A DNA stretch of 64,000 nucleotides. It comes from JAQWCH01 sp050952725 (GTDB taxonomy: Bacteria > Bacillota_I > Bacilli_A > RFN20 > CAG-826). Shown here one piece after another: positions 16,120 through 24,142 of the stretch. The stretch is from positions 1-64,000 of the forward strand of contig JBMNLN010000001.1 of assembly GCA_050952725.1 (NCBI GenBank), written 5' to 3'. The translations under genes were made by a program, and so were the position numbers. A model generated the notes under the pieces. It had not been told where the DNA came from. It saw only the letters and a list, made by a program, of their open reading frames with translations, and did no database searches. The stretch's first letter is position 1; every line of letters begins with the position of its first letter.

Positions 16120-17457
16120 TTACTTGCCACTACGGACAATGTAATCAAAAGCGCTTAAGGCCGCTGTTGCACCACTTCCCATGGCCACAATAATTTGTTT
16201 ATATGGGGTTGTTGCACAGTCACCAGCAGCAAAGACACCTTCCATGCTAGTAGCACCCCGAACATCAATCACGATTTCACCCATCCGATTACGTTCGAGT
16301 GAGTCACCAATGAAGGCAGTATTTGGGGCTAAACCGATTTGCACGAATGCGCCTTGAAGATTAACAGTTGTTTCTTCGTTCGTCACGCGATCTTTGAAGG
16401 TAATCGATTCAAGTTTATCGTTACCATTGAAAGATTGAGTTGCCACATTTGTGAAGACTTGGACATTTGGTAAACTATAAAGTTTGTCTTGGAGAACTTT
16501 ATCCGCTTTTAATTCAGGCATAAATTCTAAGACTGTAACTTTCTTGGTAATACCTGCTAAGTCAATTGCGGCTTCAATACCAGAATTACCACCACCGATG
16601 ACAGCAACGTCTTTACCTTTGAATAAAGGACCATCACAGTGTGGGCAGTAAGCAACACCCTTGTTTTGGAATTCAATTTCACCAGGGGCGCCAGTATTAC
16701 GCCATTTTGCACCAGTTGCAATAATGACGGTCTTACTTTTTAGGACAACGCCGCTTTCTAAGGTAACGTTGACCACTTCATCGCGAGAAATCTTCGCGAC
16801 TTTTTCTTTTTTAATAATATCAACACCGTATTCACGGCAGTGAGCTTCTAAATTTTGGGCTAATTTAGCACCTTCAGTGTGAAGAGTACCAATTAAGTTT
16901 TCAATGGAAACAGTATCAAGGACTTGGCCACCGAAACGTTCAGCAACTAAACCTACTTTAATACCCTTCCGTGCGCCATAAACAGCAGCACTAGAACCAG
17001 CAGGTCCCCCACCAATGACAAGCATGTCATATACTGGTTTGTTGGCTAATTCAGTTAATTTTTCTTCTGCGCCTAGTTTGTCTAAGATTTCGTCTAATGT
17101 GTGACGACCACCACCGAAGAATTCACCATTTAAGTAAATGGCTGGAACACCCATGATGTTCTTACTTTCCACTTCTTCTGTGAAAACCGCACCATCCACC
17201 ATGTTATGAGTAATGTTTGGGTTAACAACAGAGAATAGGTTTAAAGCTTGGACAACATCTGGGCAGTTGTGGCAGGTTAAACTAACGTAAGTCGTAAAGT
17301 TTAAGTTTCCCTTTAAGTTTTTAATCCGCGCTAATGTCGCATCATCCACTTTTGGTGCTCTGCCGCTTACTTGGAGTAAGGCGAGGACTAAACTTGTAAA
17401 TTCATGTCCTAGTGGTGCACCGGCAAAAGTAATGCGTGCTTTTTCACCAACTTTAAT
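16120..17457 (-). CDS. ahpF: AhpF-type NAD(P)H:disulfide reductase lacking its 5' end
   Basis: The frame is open from 17457, just after an in-frame TAA, with no ATG. A GTG at 17349 is possible but lacks a ribosome site and would start mid-domain. The first codons read KVGEKARITFAGAPLGHEF and SLVLALLQ, which is the end of the first thioredoxin-like fold of AhpF; about 70 N-terminal residues are missing. Then come the second fold with CHNC, an FAD-binding GGGPAGSSAAVYGARKG, the redox CPHC, the NADH-binding GGGNSGIEAA and the C-terminal GVFAAGDC. AhpF passes electrons from NADH to the peroxidase AhpC; no ahpC is present here. The catalytic parts are intact, so a shorter reductase could still work if translated; otherwise it is a 5'-truncated pseudogene. 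The 240 bp upstream to the tRNA hold no gene that I see. Confidence 0.7.
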   Translation of the reverse strand: MKVGEKARITFAGAPLGHEFTSLVLALLQVSGRAPKVDDATLARIKNLKGNLNFTTYVSLTCHNCPDVVQALNLFSVVNPNITHNMVDGAVFTEEVESKNIMGVPAIYLNGEFFGGGRHTLDEILDKLGAEEKLTELANKPVYDMLVIGGGPAGSSAAVYGARKGIKVGLVAERFGGQVLDTVSIENLIGTLHTEGAKLAQNLEAHCREYGVDIIKKEKVAKISRDEVVNVTLESGVVLKSKTVIIATGAKWRNTGAPGEIEFQNKGVAYCPHCDGPLFKGKDVAVIGGGNSGIEAAIDLAGITKKVTVLEFMPELKADKVLQDKLYSLPNVQVFTNVATQSFNGNDKLESITFKDRVTNEETTVNLQGAFVQIGLAPNTAFIGDSLERNRMGEIVIDVRGATSMEGVFAAGDCATTPYKQIIVAMGSGATAALSAFDYIVRSGK

Positions 17458-17698
17458 TTACATAAGTTAATATTTATTAATTTCTCATCTCTTAATATCT
17501 TGCTATCGTAATTTAGTTTACCTTTCGTGTATTATTTGAGCTTTTATGTCTTTACTAGATAAAAAATAAATAAAAGTCTATAAATTACATTCATGAAGTT
17601 ACTCATAGACTAGTTTTATTAAAAGAAAAAAGGGATTATCTCCCTATTTTCGTATTCTTTAAAGTCGATACAATTGTATCAAACCTGTGCATTCAATA

Positions 17699-17772
17699 TG
17701 GCAGGGGTGGCAGGAATCGAACCCGCAATAACGGTTTTGGAGACCGCTGTTATACCATTTAACTACACCCCT
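17699..17772 (-). tRNA. trnW: tRNA-Trp (CCA)
   Basis: Read on the minus strand, AGGGGTG pairs with CACCCCT, the anticodon loop in GCGGTCTCCAAAACCGT gives CCA, and the T-loop is GTTCGATTC. CCA is encoded at the 3' end. No TGA-reading tRNA-Trp is seen, in line with TGA being used as a stop. Confidence 0.97.
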
Positions 17773-17849
17773 AGAACAAAGTTCTTCTTTGCTCGCTTAT
17801 GTAATATAGCAAATGCATACCTTTTTCGCAAGTAAGACAGCTGGGAATT

Positions 17850-17883
17850 TTAAAAAAGAGGACAATCATTGGATCATCCTCTT
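17850..17883 (-). terminator. Terminator of the flavin lipoprotein gene
   Basis: On the minus strand AAGAGGA and TCCTCTT pair around a 14-nt loop, followed by TTTTTT. It lies 22 bp after the lipoprotein stop and closes the whole redox locus. Confidence 0.75.
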
Positions 17884-17904
17884 AGATTAGATTTTGACTA
17901 CTTC

Positions 17905-19020
17905 TTAACGAGTAGTATCAAGCGCGACAACTTCGGCTTCAACGTAGAGTTTTAAGATGGCATTTAGACCAATGGTACAGCCAACGGTTGCCCCATCTTT
18001 TAATTCGGTTCCGTGATCTCCTTGTTGATATTTTTCCGCATCGGTAAATTCCGTCACGGTTTGTCCAACCGCCCATTCTGCGAGAGCATTTGCTTGTTCG
18101 AACCATTCTTTTTCAATCGGAGAAGCCCCTCTCATGTTGTAAGCATCGCCGAGTTCGTGTTTGGATTTAATTCGCGTTTCTGCGACCACAACTTGTTTTC
18201 GCGTTGTGTTGACCGCGACATCAAATAATTCGGCGTTTGCGCTCACCGTGTAGGGGACTTGGAAGACATCGAATTTGGAAGCGACAATTTTCTTGTTCGC
18301 ATCAAGGAGGAGACCGCCAACAGCGATGTCATCTTGTAAAGCCGCGTGGGTGTTATTCATCGCCACCCCGACTCTTAAACCGGAAACATCGGGCACAGTC
18401 GTTTCGATTTTGCTTTCCCAAGCTTTAGTTAAAGCGGCCATAAAGCCATCGACCTTAATCGTACAGCCCACGGTCGCCCCATCTTCTAAGGCTTTGCCAC
18501 CGTAGAAATCAACTAATCCAGCTGGATCGGTAATTTCAGCAACGGTTTTACCAATGGTCCAGTTTTCATAAGCATCAGCTTGTTCGTACCATTCTTTTTC
18601 AATCGGGGAAGCAATAATCATCCCGTATTCTTCCAAGAGTTCCCATTTAGAGGCGATATCACCAACTGTTTCATCGATGAACTTCTTGGAATTTAAAGAA
18701 GTGACATTCGCTTCCGCGCTGAAAGCTTTGACCTGCATCACATCGAGGTTAAGATCAAGGACCTTCCCCGCGGCATCGAATACGACGGAGACGACATCGA
18801 CATCGGTTTGGATGTAGGCACCATAAGCCGCAATGTCAGTTTTCGATGCGTATTCCGCTACAGCGCCTAAGCCAAAGTAGATGGTTTGTTCTGCGGGAGT
18901 GCTGACGCTCGTCGTCGGAGTGCTCGAAGATGGATCGCCACTTGAAGAGGGTTTTTCGCCACAGCCAACTAAGAGAACAGCAGGTAAGGCGAGAAGTAAG
19001 AATTTGTTAAGTTTAACCAT
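17905..19020 (-). CDS. Two-repeat lipoprotein, candidate covalent-flavin carrier (PplA-like)
   Basis: The start is the ATG at 19020, with AAAGGAG upstream. 371 residues. Signal peptide and lipobox LVGC put the lipidated Cys at 20; a Ser/Thr-rich linker (25-44) follows. Two repeats of ~150 residues come next. Each has SPIEKEW[YF]EQA, [IV]G[KQ]TV.E and, 20-30 residues on, DGATVGCT (180-187 and 342-349). FMN-binding domains are flavinylated by ApbE at a threonine in an S/D-G-A-T type motif, so Thr183 and Thr345 are candidates. The gene for ApbE lies just upstream. Listeria PplA, an electron-transfer lipoprotein, also has two such domains. I infer an extracytosolic electron carrier fed by the Rnf complex. 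It has its own promoter. Homology to canonical FMN-binding domains is weak by eye. Confidence 0.7.
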   Translation of the reverse strand: MVKLNKFLLLALPAVLLVGCGEKPSSSGDPSSSTPTTSVSTPAEQTIYFGLGAVAEYASKTDIAAYGAYIQTDVDVVSVVFDAAGKVLDLNLDVMQVKAFSAEANVTSLNSKKFIDETVGDIASKWELLEEYGMIIASPIEKEWYEQADAYENWTIGKTVAEITDPAGLVDFYGGKALEDGATVGCTIKVDGFMAALTKAWESKIETTVPDVSGLRVGVAMNNTHAALQDDIAVGGLLLDANKKIVASKFDVFQVPYTVSANAELFDVAVNTTRKQVVVAETRIKSKHELGDAYNMRGASPIEKEWFEQANALAEWAVGQTVTEFTDAEKYQQGDHGTELKDGATVGCTIGLNAILKLYVEAEVVALDTTR

Positions 19021-19051
19021 GTAATTTTTTCTCCTTTTTTTATCAGGTATC

Positions 19052-19080
19052 ATAATACCGATTTAATCTAGGCAATGCAA
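19052..19080 (-). promoter_or_regulatory. Sigma-A promoter of the lipoprotein gene
   Basis: Minus strand: -35 TTGCAT (19080-19075), 17-bp spacer, -10 TATTAT (19057-19052). This allows the lipoprotein to be made at a higher level than the upstream rnf/apbE operon. Confidence 0.65.
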
Positions 19081-19180
19081 GGAAAAAGCACACGAAAACA
19101 AAGATTATCCGGTATTTTTTACCTTATTGAAGTTTTTTTGCAAAGGTCTGCTCAAAAAAACCTAATCAAATATAGATGTT

Positions 19181-20707
19181 CTAATCAATTAAATGATGTT
19201 TAATGCGATTAAATTCGTATAGATAAGCCTCGTATCCCGAGGTATAATGCAAGGAAAAATCGATTGGGTATTTTAAAAGCTCATAAGGGTCGAGGCTTAA
19301 TGATGTGAGCTCATAAGTTAAAAAACTAGCAAATAAGTTTCCCGAAGGGGAGAGCGTTTGTTTTAAGGTGGCAACAATTTCCGCGCTTTCTTGGTAGGGA
19401 AGAGAGATAAACGCCGTAGTTAAACAATCGAGTTCCGCACTGCTAAGTTCGTTAGATAAGACATTGACATCGATAATTTTGTGATTGGCTGGAGCGCCAG
19501 TCTTGACATCGATGATGTGATGCCGTAGATAAATTTCATCGGTTGCAGGATCGGGGATTAAATATGACTTCCCCAAATTATCCCCACCAGAATTAGAAAG
19601 GCGAAAGCAATCCGGATAGATAATCCCCGCATAGATATTGTTTTCTTTTTTCTTACTGACCATTCCTGAACCTAAGGAGATATACCAAGGACGGTCTGGA
19701 TGATAAAATCTCCCTAACGCGACATTGGAGGAAAACCCTCCGCGCAAGAAGCCTTGGGTTAGTTCTTCTTGAAGGAAAACTTCTTCTAAGACATCATTTG
19801 CATAACCTTTAGCCAGTCCCCCAAAAGTAATCGCTAGTTCTTTTTTGGAACTTGCCTGAGCGGAAGAAAAATTCACAAAATACTTTCCGTTCTCTTCTCT
19901 TAGTTTTAAAACTTCCTCAATCTCAGTTTCTGTAATGGGAATTTTATCTTTTAAAGAGGCAATTTTAGTGGCCGCTGCCTCATCGTATAAGGGGTCGGAG
20001 ATATAAGGATCACTCGTAAATGAATTATCGATTTGGGGATCCCAAAAATCGCTAAGCGCTCCGACAAAGAAATTAAAACCACTGTTGGTAATGATGCTCA
20101 TCCTTTTACCAATGGTCAGCATTTGATATAAATCATAAGGGATTTCTAATTCCCCGAGATTGAGATAATCATTGACCATTTTTAGATTGGGTAACAAACT
20201 CCCTTCGGTGACGCGGTCGTGTTTTTCTCGCACAGGAACTGGATGGGTCACCAATGAAGAAAAGGAGGCGGAGGGATTTTCAAAGTAGACTTCTTCGATG
20301 AAATAATCGCGATGGCGATCGCTTAACGCATGGAGTTTGGGCACAAAGTAGGCGAATAAATCTTCAACGCGATCTTTTTGAACTTGCGGGGCACTTTGAT
20401 CGTAACTAATCACAAAAAGCGGGGTGCCAAACGGATATTGAGCCGCACCAGCAGAGGGATAAACTGTAATCCCCTTACCTAGCATTTCATACTGGTCGAA
20501 GACTTCGCGAAAATAAGTTCGTTCCAATTCATTATTATCAACAGGAGTAAGCGCGGTTAAAATAAGGACCAAACTGGTCAATCCACTTAAAACTAATGCG
20601 CCGATTTCCGGAAGCGATAAGAGTTTTTTTCGCTTAGGCGTGGCTTCGACTTCTTCGTGGACTTCAACAACTTGTTTTTCTGCGTTTGAAGATGGATTAG
20701 GTCGCAT
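19181..20707 (-). CDS. apbE: ApbE-family FAD:protein FMN transferase, membrane anchored
   Basis: 508 residues; GGAGGTGGGGG precedes the ATG. A basic cytosolic tail (1-34) and one membrane helix (~35-53) are followed by a long extracytosolic ApbE domain. Motifs: ITNSGFNFFVGALSDFW (~206-222), FGGLAKGYA (295-303), RGGFSSNVALG (322-332), HIIDVKTGAP (397-406) and DCLTTAF near the C-terminus. It moves FMN from FAD onto threonines of FMN-binding domains, using Mg2+. It is much longer than the usual ~330 residues, with extra sequence between the helix and the catalytic part. Likely targets in this locus are RnfG, RnfD and the lipoprotein at 17905. It overlaps the upstream gene by 11 bp. Confidence 0.92.
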   Translation of the reverse strand: MRPNPSSNAEKQVVEVHEEVEATPKRKKLLSLPEIGALVLSGLTSLVLILTALTPVDNNELERTYFREVFDQYEMLGKGITVYPSAGAAQYPFGTPLFVISYDQSAPQVQKDRVEDLFAYFVPKLHALSDRHRDYFIEEVYFENPSASFSSLVTHPVPVREKHDRVTEGSLLPNLKMVNDYLNLGELEIPYDLYQMLTIGKRMSIITNSGFNFFVGALSDFWDPQIDNSFTSDPYISDPLYDEAAATKIASLKDKIPITETEIEEVLKLREENGKYFVNFSSAQASSKKELAITFGGLAKGYANDVLEEVFLQEELTQGFLRGGFSSNVALGRFYHPDRPWYISLGSGMVSKKKENNIYAGIIYPDCFRLSNSGGDNLGKSYLIPDPATDEIYLRHHIIDVKTGAPANHKIIDVNVLSNELSSAELDCLTTAFISLPYQESAEIVATLKQTLSPSGNLFASFLTYELTSLSLDPYELLKYPIDFSLHYTSGYEAYLYEFNRIKHHLID

Positions 20708-21212
20708 TTTCCCCCACCTCCATCTTTGTCAATCTCCGTAAAACTTCGCGACTGAGCCCAGCGATTAAAATTCCCGTAATTAAGCCCGTAGCAAATATCA
20801 CCGGGAAATAGGCAAACATCGCAGATGACTGATAGATTATCGAAACCGCGATAATCTGGCCTAAGCCGTGGAAGACAGCCGAGGTCAGCGAAAGTCCGAA
20901 AATTGAGAACTTCTTCGTAAAATAAAGCAAAATGACCATCAGACTTGAAAGGACAAAACCTGATAGCGATAGCAAAAAAGACACACCAAAACCGCTATAA
21001 GTCGCGGAAAGTAAAATTCGGAGCAATCCCAAAATCACAAATTCAGCTGGGCCATAGAAAAATAAGACAATTAAGCCAATCGTGTTCGTCATGCCTAATC
21101 TTACGCCGGGAACTAGAGGAAGATTAATCGCGTTTTCCACGATGTTTAAAATCACCCCTAAAGCTAAGAGAATGGCTAGTCTAACTAATTTGGCGGTGGA
21201 CCATTTTTTCAC
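20697..21212 (-). CDS. Gx transporter family membrane protein (EetB-like)
   Basis: The start is the GTG at 21212, which overlaps the TGA of the gene before it (GTGA) and has GAGG seven bases upstream. 171 residues with about five membrane helices. The block NLPLVPGVRLGMTNTIGLIV matches the Gx transporter family, also annotated as heptaprenyl diphosphate synthase component I, related to ECF S-components. In Listeria a protein of this family (EetB) works with EetA in flavin-based extracellular electron transfer. The coupling to an EetA-like gene and apbE here supports the same role, perhaps linking the quinone or flavin pool to the outer face. The exact function of the family is not settled. 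Confidence 0.78.
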   Translation of the reverse strand: MKKWSTAKLVRLAILLALGVILNIVENAINLPLVPGVRLGMTNTIGLIVLFFYGPAEFVILGLLRILLSATYSGFGVSFLLSLSGFVLSSLMVILLYFTKKFSIFGLSLTSAVFHGLGQIIAVSIIYQSSAMFAYFPVIFATGLITGILIAGLSREVLRRLTKMEVGENAT

Positions 21213-21664
21213 GAGGCGACCTCTACGATAATCACAAAGTAATTGGGGGCACAGGTAATCGGCCAATTCGGGGTATTAGTCGCCCCTTGAATGCGGCAGT
21301 AATGGTGTTTACTCGTCTCCTCGATTACCGCCACCTTGCCCTCTTTGACTTCGACGGTAATCGGACCTAAAAGCATTTCTCCATAGGGAGCACTGAGGGG
21401 AACATAATCGTATTGATGTTCTAGATCGAGGCGATGAGGTTCAATGCTCTCAGGTTTTTCTGCATCATAATAGACTGTTAGACGCGGCATTTTTAATGAG
21501 AGTGTATGTACTTTTTGGTTGATTACATAAACATTTGCCACCAGTTCCCCACTTGCAGGCTGTCGCACTTTCTTCACCAAATGAAAAGAGAGGCTACCAA
21601 GGATGAGCAGCCCCGATAAAAGATAAGTATCCGCAGGGGTTTTAAAAAGTCTAAACTTTGCCAT
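21209..21664 (-). CDS. NusG domain II protein (EetA-like)
   Basis: 151 residues. One N-terminal membrane helix (~14-30) is followed by an extracytosolic beta-rich domain. The C-terminal block HHYCRIQGATNTPNWPITCA then PNYFVIIVE is the signature of NusG domain II proteins (C...G....PI.C.PN). Listeria EetA belongs to this family and pairs with EetB. Neither cysteine is in a CxxC, but the two may form a disulfide. The gene lies 38 bp after rnfB and is translationally coupled to the EetB-like gene. The family call is good; the electron-transfer role is inferred from the Listeria precedent and this context. Confidence 0.78.
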   Translation of the reverse strand: MAKFRLFKTPADTYLLSGLLILGSLSFHLVKKVRQPASGELVANVYVINQKVHTLSLKMPRLTVYYDAEKPESIEPHRLDLEHQYDYVPLSAPYGEMLLGPITVEVKEGKVAVIEETSKHHYCRIQGATNTPNWPITCAPNYFVIIVEVAS

Positions 21665-21702
21665 CTTTTAAAAGTAACCTCGAAAAATCATGAGGAAAAA
21701 GA

Positions 21703-22020
21703 TTAAATATCCACTTTGGCTAATTCGCCATCAGGTCCCGGAGTCGTATCTAAATATTCTTTAATTTGGGCGCTGACTTCTGGTTTTAAAACTTTGCAAG
21801 TGGAGATTTTCTTCACTTCCCCTTCGACTAAGGCTTTGGCAAAGCCTGGGCAACCAGGATAGCCACAACCGCCGCAATTGACCCCAGGTAAAAGTTGATT
21901 GACCGCGTCGATGCGCTCATCTTCTTTGACTGCTAAGTATTTAGCGGCAATCGCTAGTAAGAGACCGAGTAAGGCGCCAATGCCGAGCATGATGACTGTG
22001 GCAATTAAAATTTCTTTCAT
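21703..22020 (-). CDS. rnfB: Short RnfB: membrane helix plus one Fe-S domain only
   Basis: 105 residues against ~260-330 in most RnfB proteins. One helix (~5-27) leads into the Fes domain, GVNCGGCGYPGCPGFAKALV, with Cys49, 52, 57 and 75 as the [4Fe-4S] ligands, then a short tail. The C-terminal ferredoxin domains with CxxCxxCxxxCP are absent, and the TAA is followed by another gene rather than by their remnants. RnfB is where ferredoxin hands over electrons to the complex, so its loss means another protein must provide that step. The start overlaps the preceding small gene (ATGA). The order C-D-G-E-A-B is kept. A real stop rather than a frameshift is likely, because the 38 bp downstream contain no Cys-rich frame. 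Confidence 0.85.
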   Translation of the reverse strand: MKEILIATVIMLGIGALLGLLLAIAAKYLAVKEDERIDAVNQLLPGVNCGGCGYPGCPGFAKALVEGEVKKISTCKVLKPEVSAQIKEYLDTTPGPDGELAKVDI

Positions 22021-22223
22021 TCTTGTTCTCCTTCTTGTTTTTCTTCATAGGGCGTTTGCCGTACTGCACAACCTTCAATTTGACAACTTTGGCAGTGAGC
22101 GGAGAGATCTTCACAACCTTCGGGTTTCTTCGTTTTCTTATTGAGAAGAAACCCCAGAAGGAATAGAGCAAATAAACCGCCGACGATAGCAATGGCCACG
22201 ATGATTCGAACTAGATTGCTCAT
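22017..22223 (-). CDS. Small Cys-rich membrane protein between rnfA and rnfB
   Basis: 68 residues. One membrane helix (~7-27) is followed by Lys-rich residues (cytosolic side expected), then Cys37-x6-Cys44-x2-Cys47-x4-Cys52 (CEDLSAHCQSCQIEGC), and an acidic tail. Four cysteines in this spacing could hold a [4Fe-4S] cluster or metal. The gene overlaps rnfA's stop and rnfB's start, so it is translated within the Rnf operon. It is not a known core Rnf subunit. Since RnfB here lacks its ferredoxin domains, this protein is a candidate extra redox subunit. That is inference; it might instead be an assembly or iron-related factor like the FeoB-associated Cys-rich proteins. Confidence 0.7.
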   Translation of the reverse strand: MSNLVRIIVAIAIVGGLFALFLLGFLLNKKTKKPEGCEDLSAHCQSCQIEGCAVRQTPYEEKQEGEQE

Positions 22224-22816
22224 TATTTGATCATCCCCGCGAAGGCGAAGAAGGCCATCGCCATTAACCCCGCCGTGATTAAGGCAATCGCATTACCTTT
22301 AAAAGGTTTAGGTAAGCGGGGGGAATTTTGAATTCGTTCTTGAATAAAACTAAAACAGATGATGATTAAACTGTAACCCACGGCGACGGCTAAGGAATAA
22401 GTTAGCATTTGGCCCCAGTTTAACAGTTGTCCAGTGACTTTGGTTCCCACTACATCTAAAGCGACCGTCAACACCACACAGTTGGTGGTAATTAGGGGAA
22501 GATAAATGCCTAAAGCCTGATAAAGCGCGGGAATATAGCGCTTTAAGAACATCTCGATAAATTGGACAAAGGAAGCGATGACCAAGATAAAGCAGATTAA
22601 GCGCAAAAAGGTCAGATCTAGAGGAACTAAGATGTAGCGATTAATCGCATAGGAGAGAATCGAACTCATGAAGACGACAACGATTAAAGCTCCGCTCATC
22701 CCAAGCGCGTTTTTCGGATTTTTTGAGACCCCAACGAAGGGACAAATTCCCAAAAAGCGGGTGAGGATGATATTTCCGACGAGAATCGCACTGATGGCAA
22801 TTAATAGATAACTCAT
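22223..22816 (-). CDS. rnfA: Rnf complex subunit RnfA
   Basis: 197 residues with six predicted membrane helices, the size and profile of RnfA/NqrE. Motifs: the N-terminal NIILTRFLGICPFVGVSKN and, in the third helix region, ITTNCVVLTVALD. RnfA and RnfE are homologous, insert with opposite topology and together hold a [2Fe-2S] centre through the cysteines in GICPF and TNCV; both are present. It overlaps rnfE by one base and the small Cys-rich gene by one base. It forms part of the membrane core that couples electron flow to Na+ or H+ movement. Confidence 0.95.
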   Translation of the reverse strand: MSYLLIAISAILVGNIILTRFLGICPFVGVSKNPKNALGMSGALIVVVFMSSILSYAINRYILVPLDLTFLRLICFILVIASFVQFIEMFLKRYIPALYQALGIYLPLITTNCVVLTVALDVVGTKVTGQLLNWGQMLTYSLAVAVGYSLIIICFSFIQERIQNSPRLPKPFKGNAIALITAGLMAMAFFAFAGMIK

Positions 22817-23529
22817 TATTCATTACCTCCTGCTTTCAAAACTTGAGCTGCTTTTGCTCGCTTGGCTTTTTTCGTTTTGACATATTCGTTAAGGGCGACA
22901 AAAGCCGCAGTTAATAATCCATAGATAATAAAGGCACCCGCATTGCCAGTTAAAAGACTAATCGCATATTGACTCGGGAAGAATTGAACGTGGAAGACGG
23001 TTAAACCGGTAAACGGATTGGCAAAACCAAAGCCCCCAGTTCCAAAGATTTCTCGAACCAAAGCGACTAGGGAAACCCCAAGTAAGAAACCAATCCCGGT
23101 TCCTAAGCCATCGAGGAAGGAATGGAAGACGGTATTTTTACTAGCAAAGGCTTCTGCGCGGCCTAAGATGACACAGTTGACGACAATGATGGATAAATAG
23201 ACCCCTAAAGTTTGAGCTAAATCAAACATAAAGGCATACATCAGCATTTCCACAATCGTCACTACCGTTGCGATAATCACGATATAGACGGGAATGCGAA
23301 TTTCATTTGGGACATATTTTCTCACCAAGGAGATTAAGACGTTGGTCATGATGATGACCGCGATGACCGCAAGCCCCATCCCAAAGGCCGAAGAGAAACT
23401 AGAGGTAGTTGCTAAAACTGGACACATTCCTAAGAATAAGGTAAAAATCGCATTATTCTCAATGATGCCCGAGGTGAAAATTTTAAGATTTTGACCTCTG
23501 GTTTTGACTTTTGGTGTTTGTTTTTCCAT
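22816..23529 (-). CDS. rnfE: Rnf complex subunit RnfE
   Basis: 237 residues with six membrane helices. Motifs are GIIENNAIFTLFLGMCPVLA near the N-terminus and SIIVVNCVILGRAEAFAS in the middle; the two cysteines match the [2Fe-2S] ligand positions shared with RnfA. The C-terminal tail is basic (KTKKAKRAKA). It starts 5 bp after rnfG and touches rnfA (TAATG-type overlap), so it is part of one operon. Length is normal for the family. Confidence 0.95.
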   Translation of the reverse strand: MEKQTPKVKTRGQNLKIFTSGIIENNAIFTLFLGMCPVLATTSSFSSAFGMGLAVIAVIIMTNVLISLVRKYVPNEIRIPVYIVIIATVVTIVEMLMYAFMFDLAQTLGVYLSIIVVNCVILGRAEAFASKNTVFHSFLDGLGTGIGFLLGVSLVALVREIFGTGGFGFANPFTGLTVFHVQFFPSQYAISLLTGNAGAFIIYGLLTAAFVALNEYVKTKKAKRAKAAQVLKAGGNE

Positions 23530-23534
23530 TGTTT

Positions 23535-24128
23535 TTAACCTCCAATCCTACTTTGATAATCCGAAGCAGCAGCCACAAGGGCGCTTACAATCGGCACTCG
23601 CGTAACTGTTGATCCAGCTTTTCCGCCTTGTTCGGCATCCATGGTTAATGTTTCTAACTCCGCTTGCGAAGTGGTGATTGCCACTTGCCAATTCACGCCT
23701 AGATTTTTCTCTAATCCAGCGAGATAATCTGCGCCATAACCAGCGGTTTCCGTGCTGGTAATCACGCGGAAGCCCGAGTAGTTATTACCGACAAAGCCAA
23801 CTTGGAATTTGATTTCGCCCGCATAGCCAGTGACCACACCATCATAGGCGATGCCGTAAATCGAATCATCGCTATTTTTGACTTGATAAAAGGTGACAAA
23901 TCCTGCTTCAAAGGCGTTGCCTGAGGTGAGGGCTTCAGGGGCTTCGGGAAGCACTTTGCTCCCCACATCAGTTAATTGGAGGACTTTTAAGTAACCCTCA
24001 TTTTTCTTGGCATTTTCATTCGCGGTAATCCGCTCTTTTGTCAGGTGATTCACCGTAGCTAAAGCCGCCGTACACACTAGGCAGACTGCGCCGAGAAAAA
24101 CAGGTAATTTTAATGTTTTCTTCATCAT
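23535..24128 (-). CDS. rnfG: Rnf complex subunit RnfG, FMN-binding
   Basis: 197 residues: a short cytosolic start, a membrane helix (~9-27) and an extracytosolic FMN-binding domain. YGIAYDGVVTGYAGEIKFQVGF in two parts and AGSTVTRVPIVSAL (171-184) match the RnfG/NqrC domain; Thr174 is the expected threonine for covalent FMN attached by ApbE. AGGAGAGG precedes the ATG. It takes electrons across the membrane outer face between RnfD/RnfA-E and RnfC in current models. Its domain is clearly duplicated, in altered form, in the C-terminal extension of RnfD just upstream. Confidence 0.93.
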   Translation of the reverse strand: MMKKTLKLPVFLGAVCLVCTAALATVNHLTKERITANENAKKNEGYLKVLQLTDVGSKVLPEAPEALTSGNAFEAGFVTFYQVKNSDDSIYGIAYDGVVTGYAGEIKFQVGFVGNNYSGFRVITSTETAGYGADYLAGLEKNLGVNWQVAITTSQAELETLTMDAEQGGKAGSTVTRVPIVSALVAAASDYQSRIGG

Positions 24129-24142
24129 ATCCTCTCCTCCTT

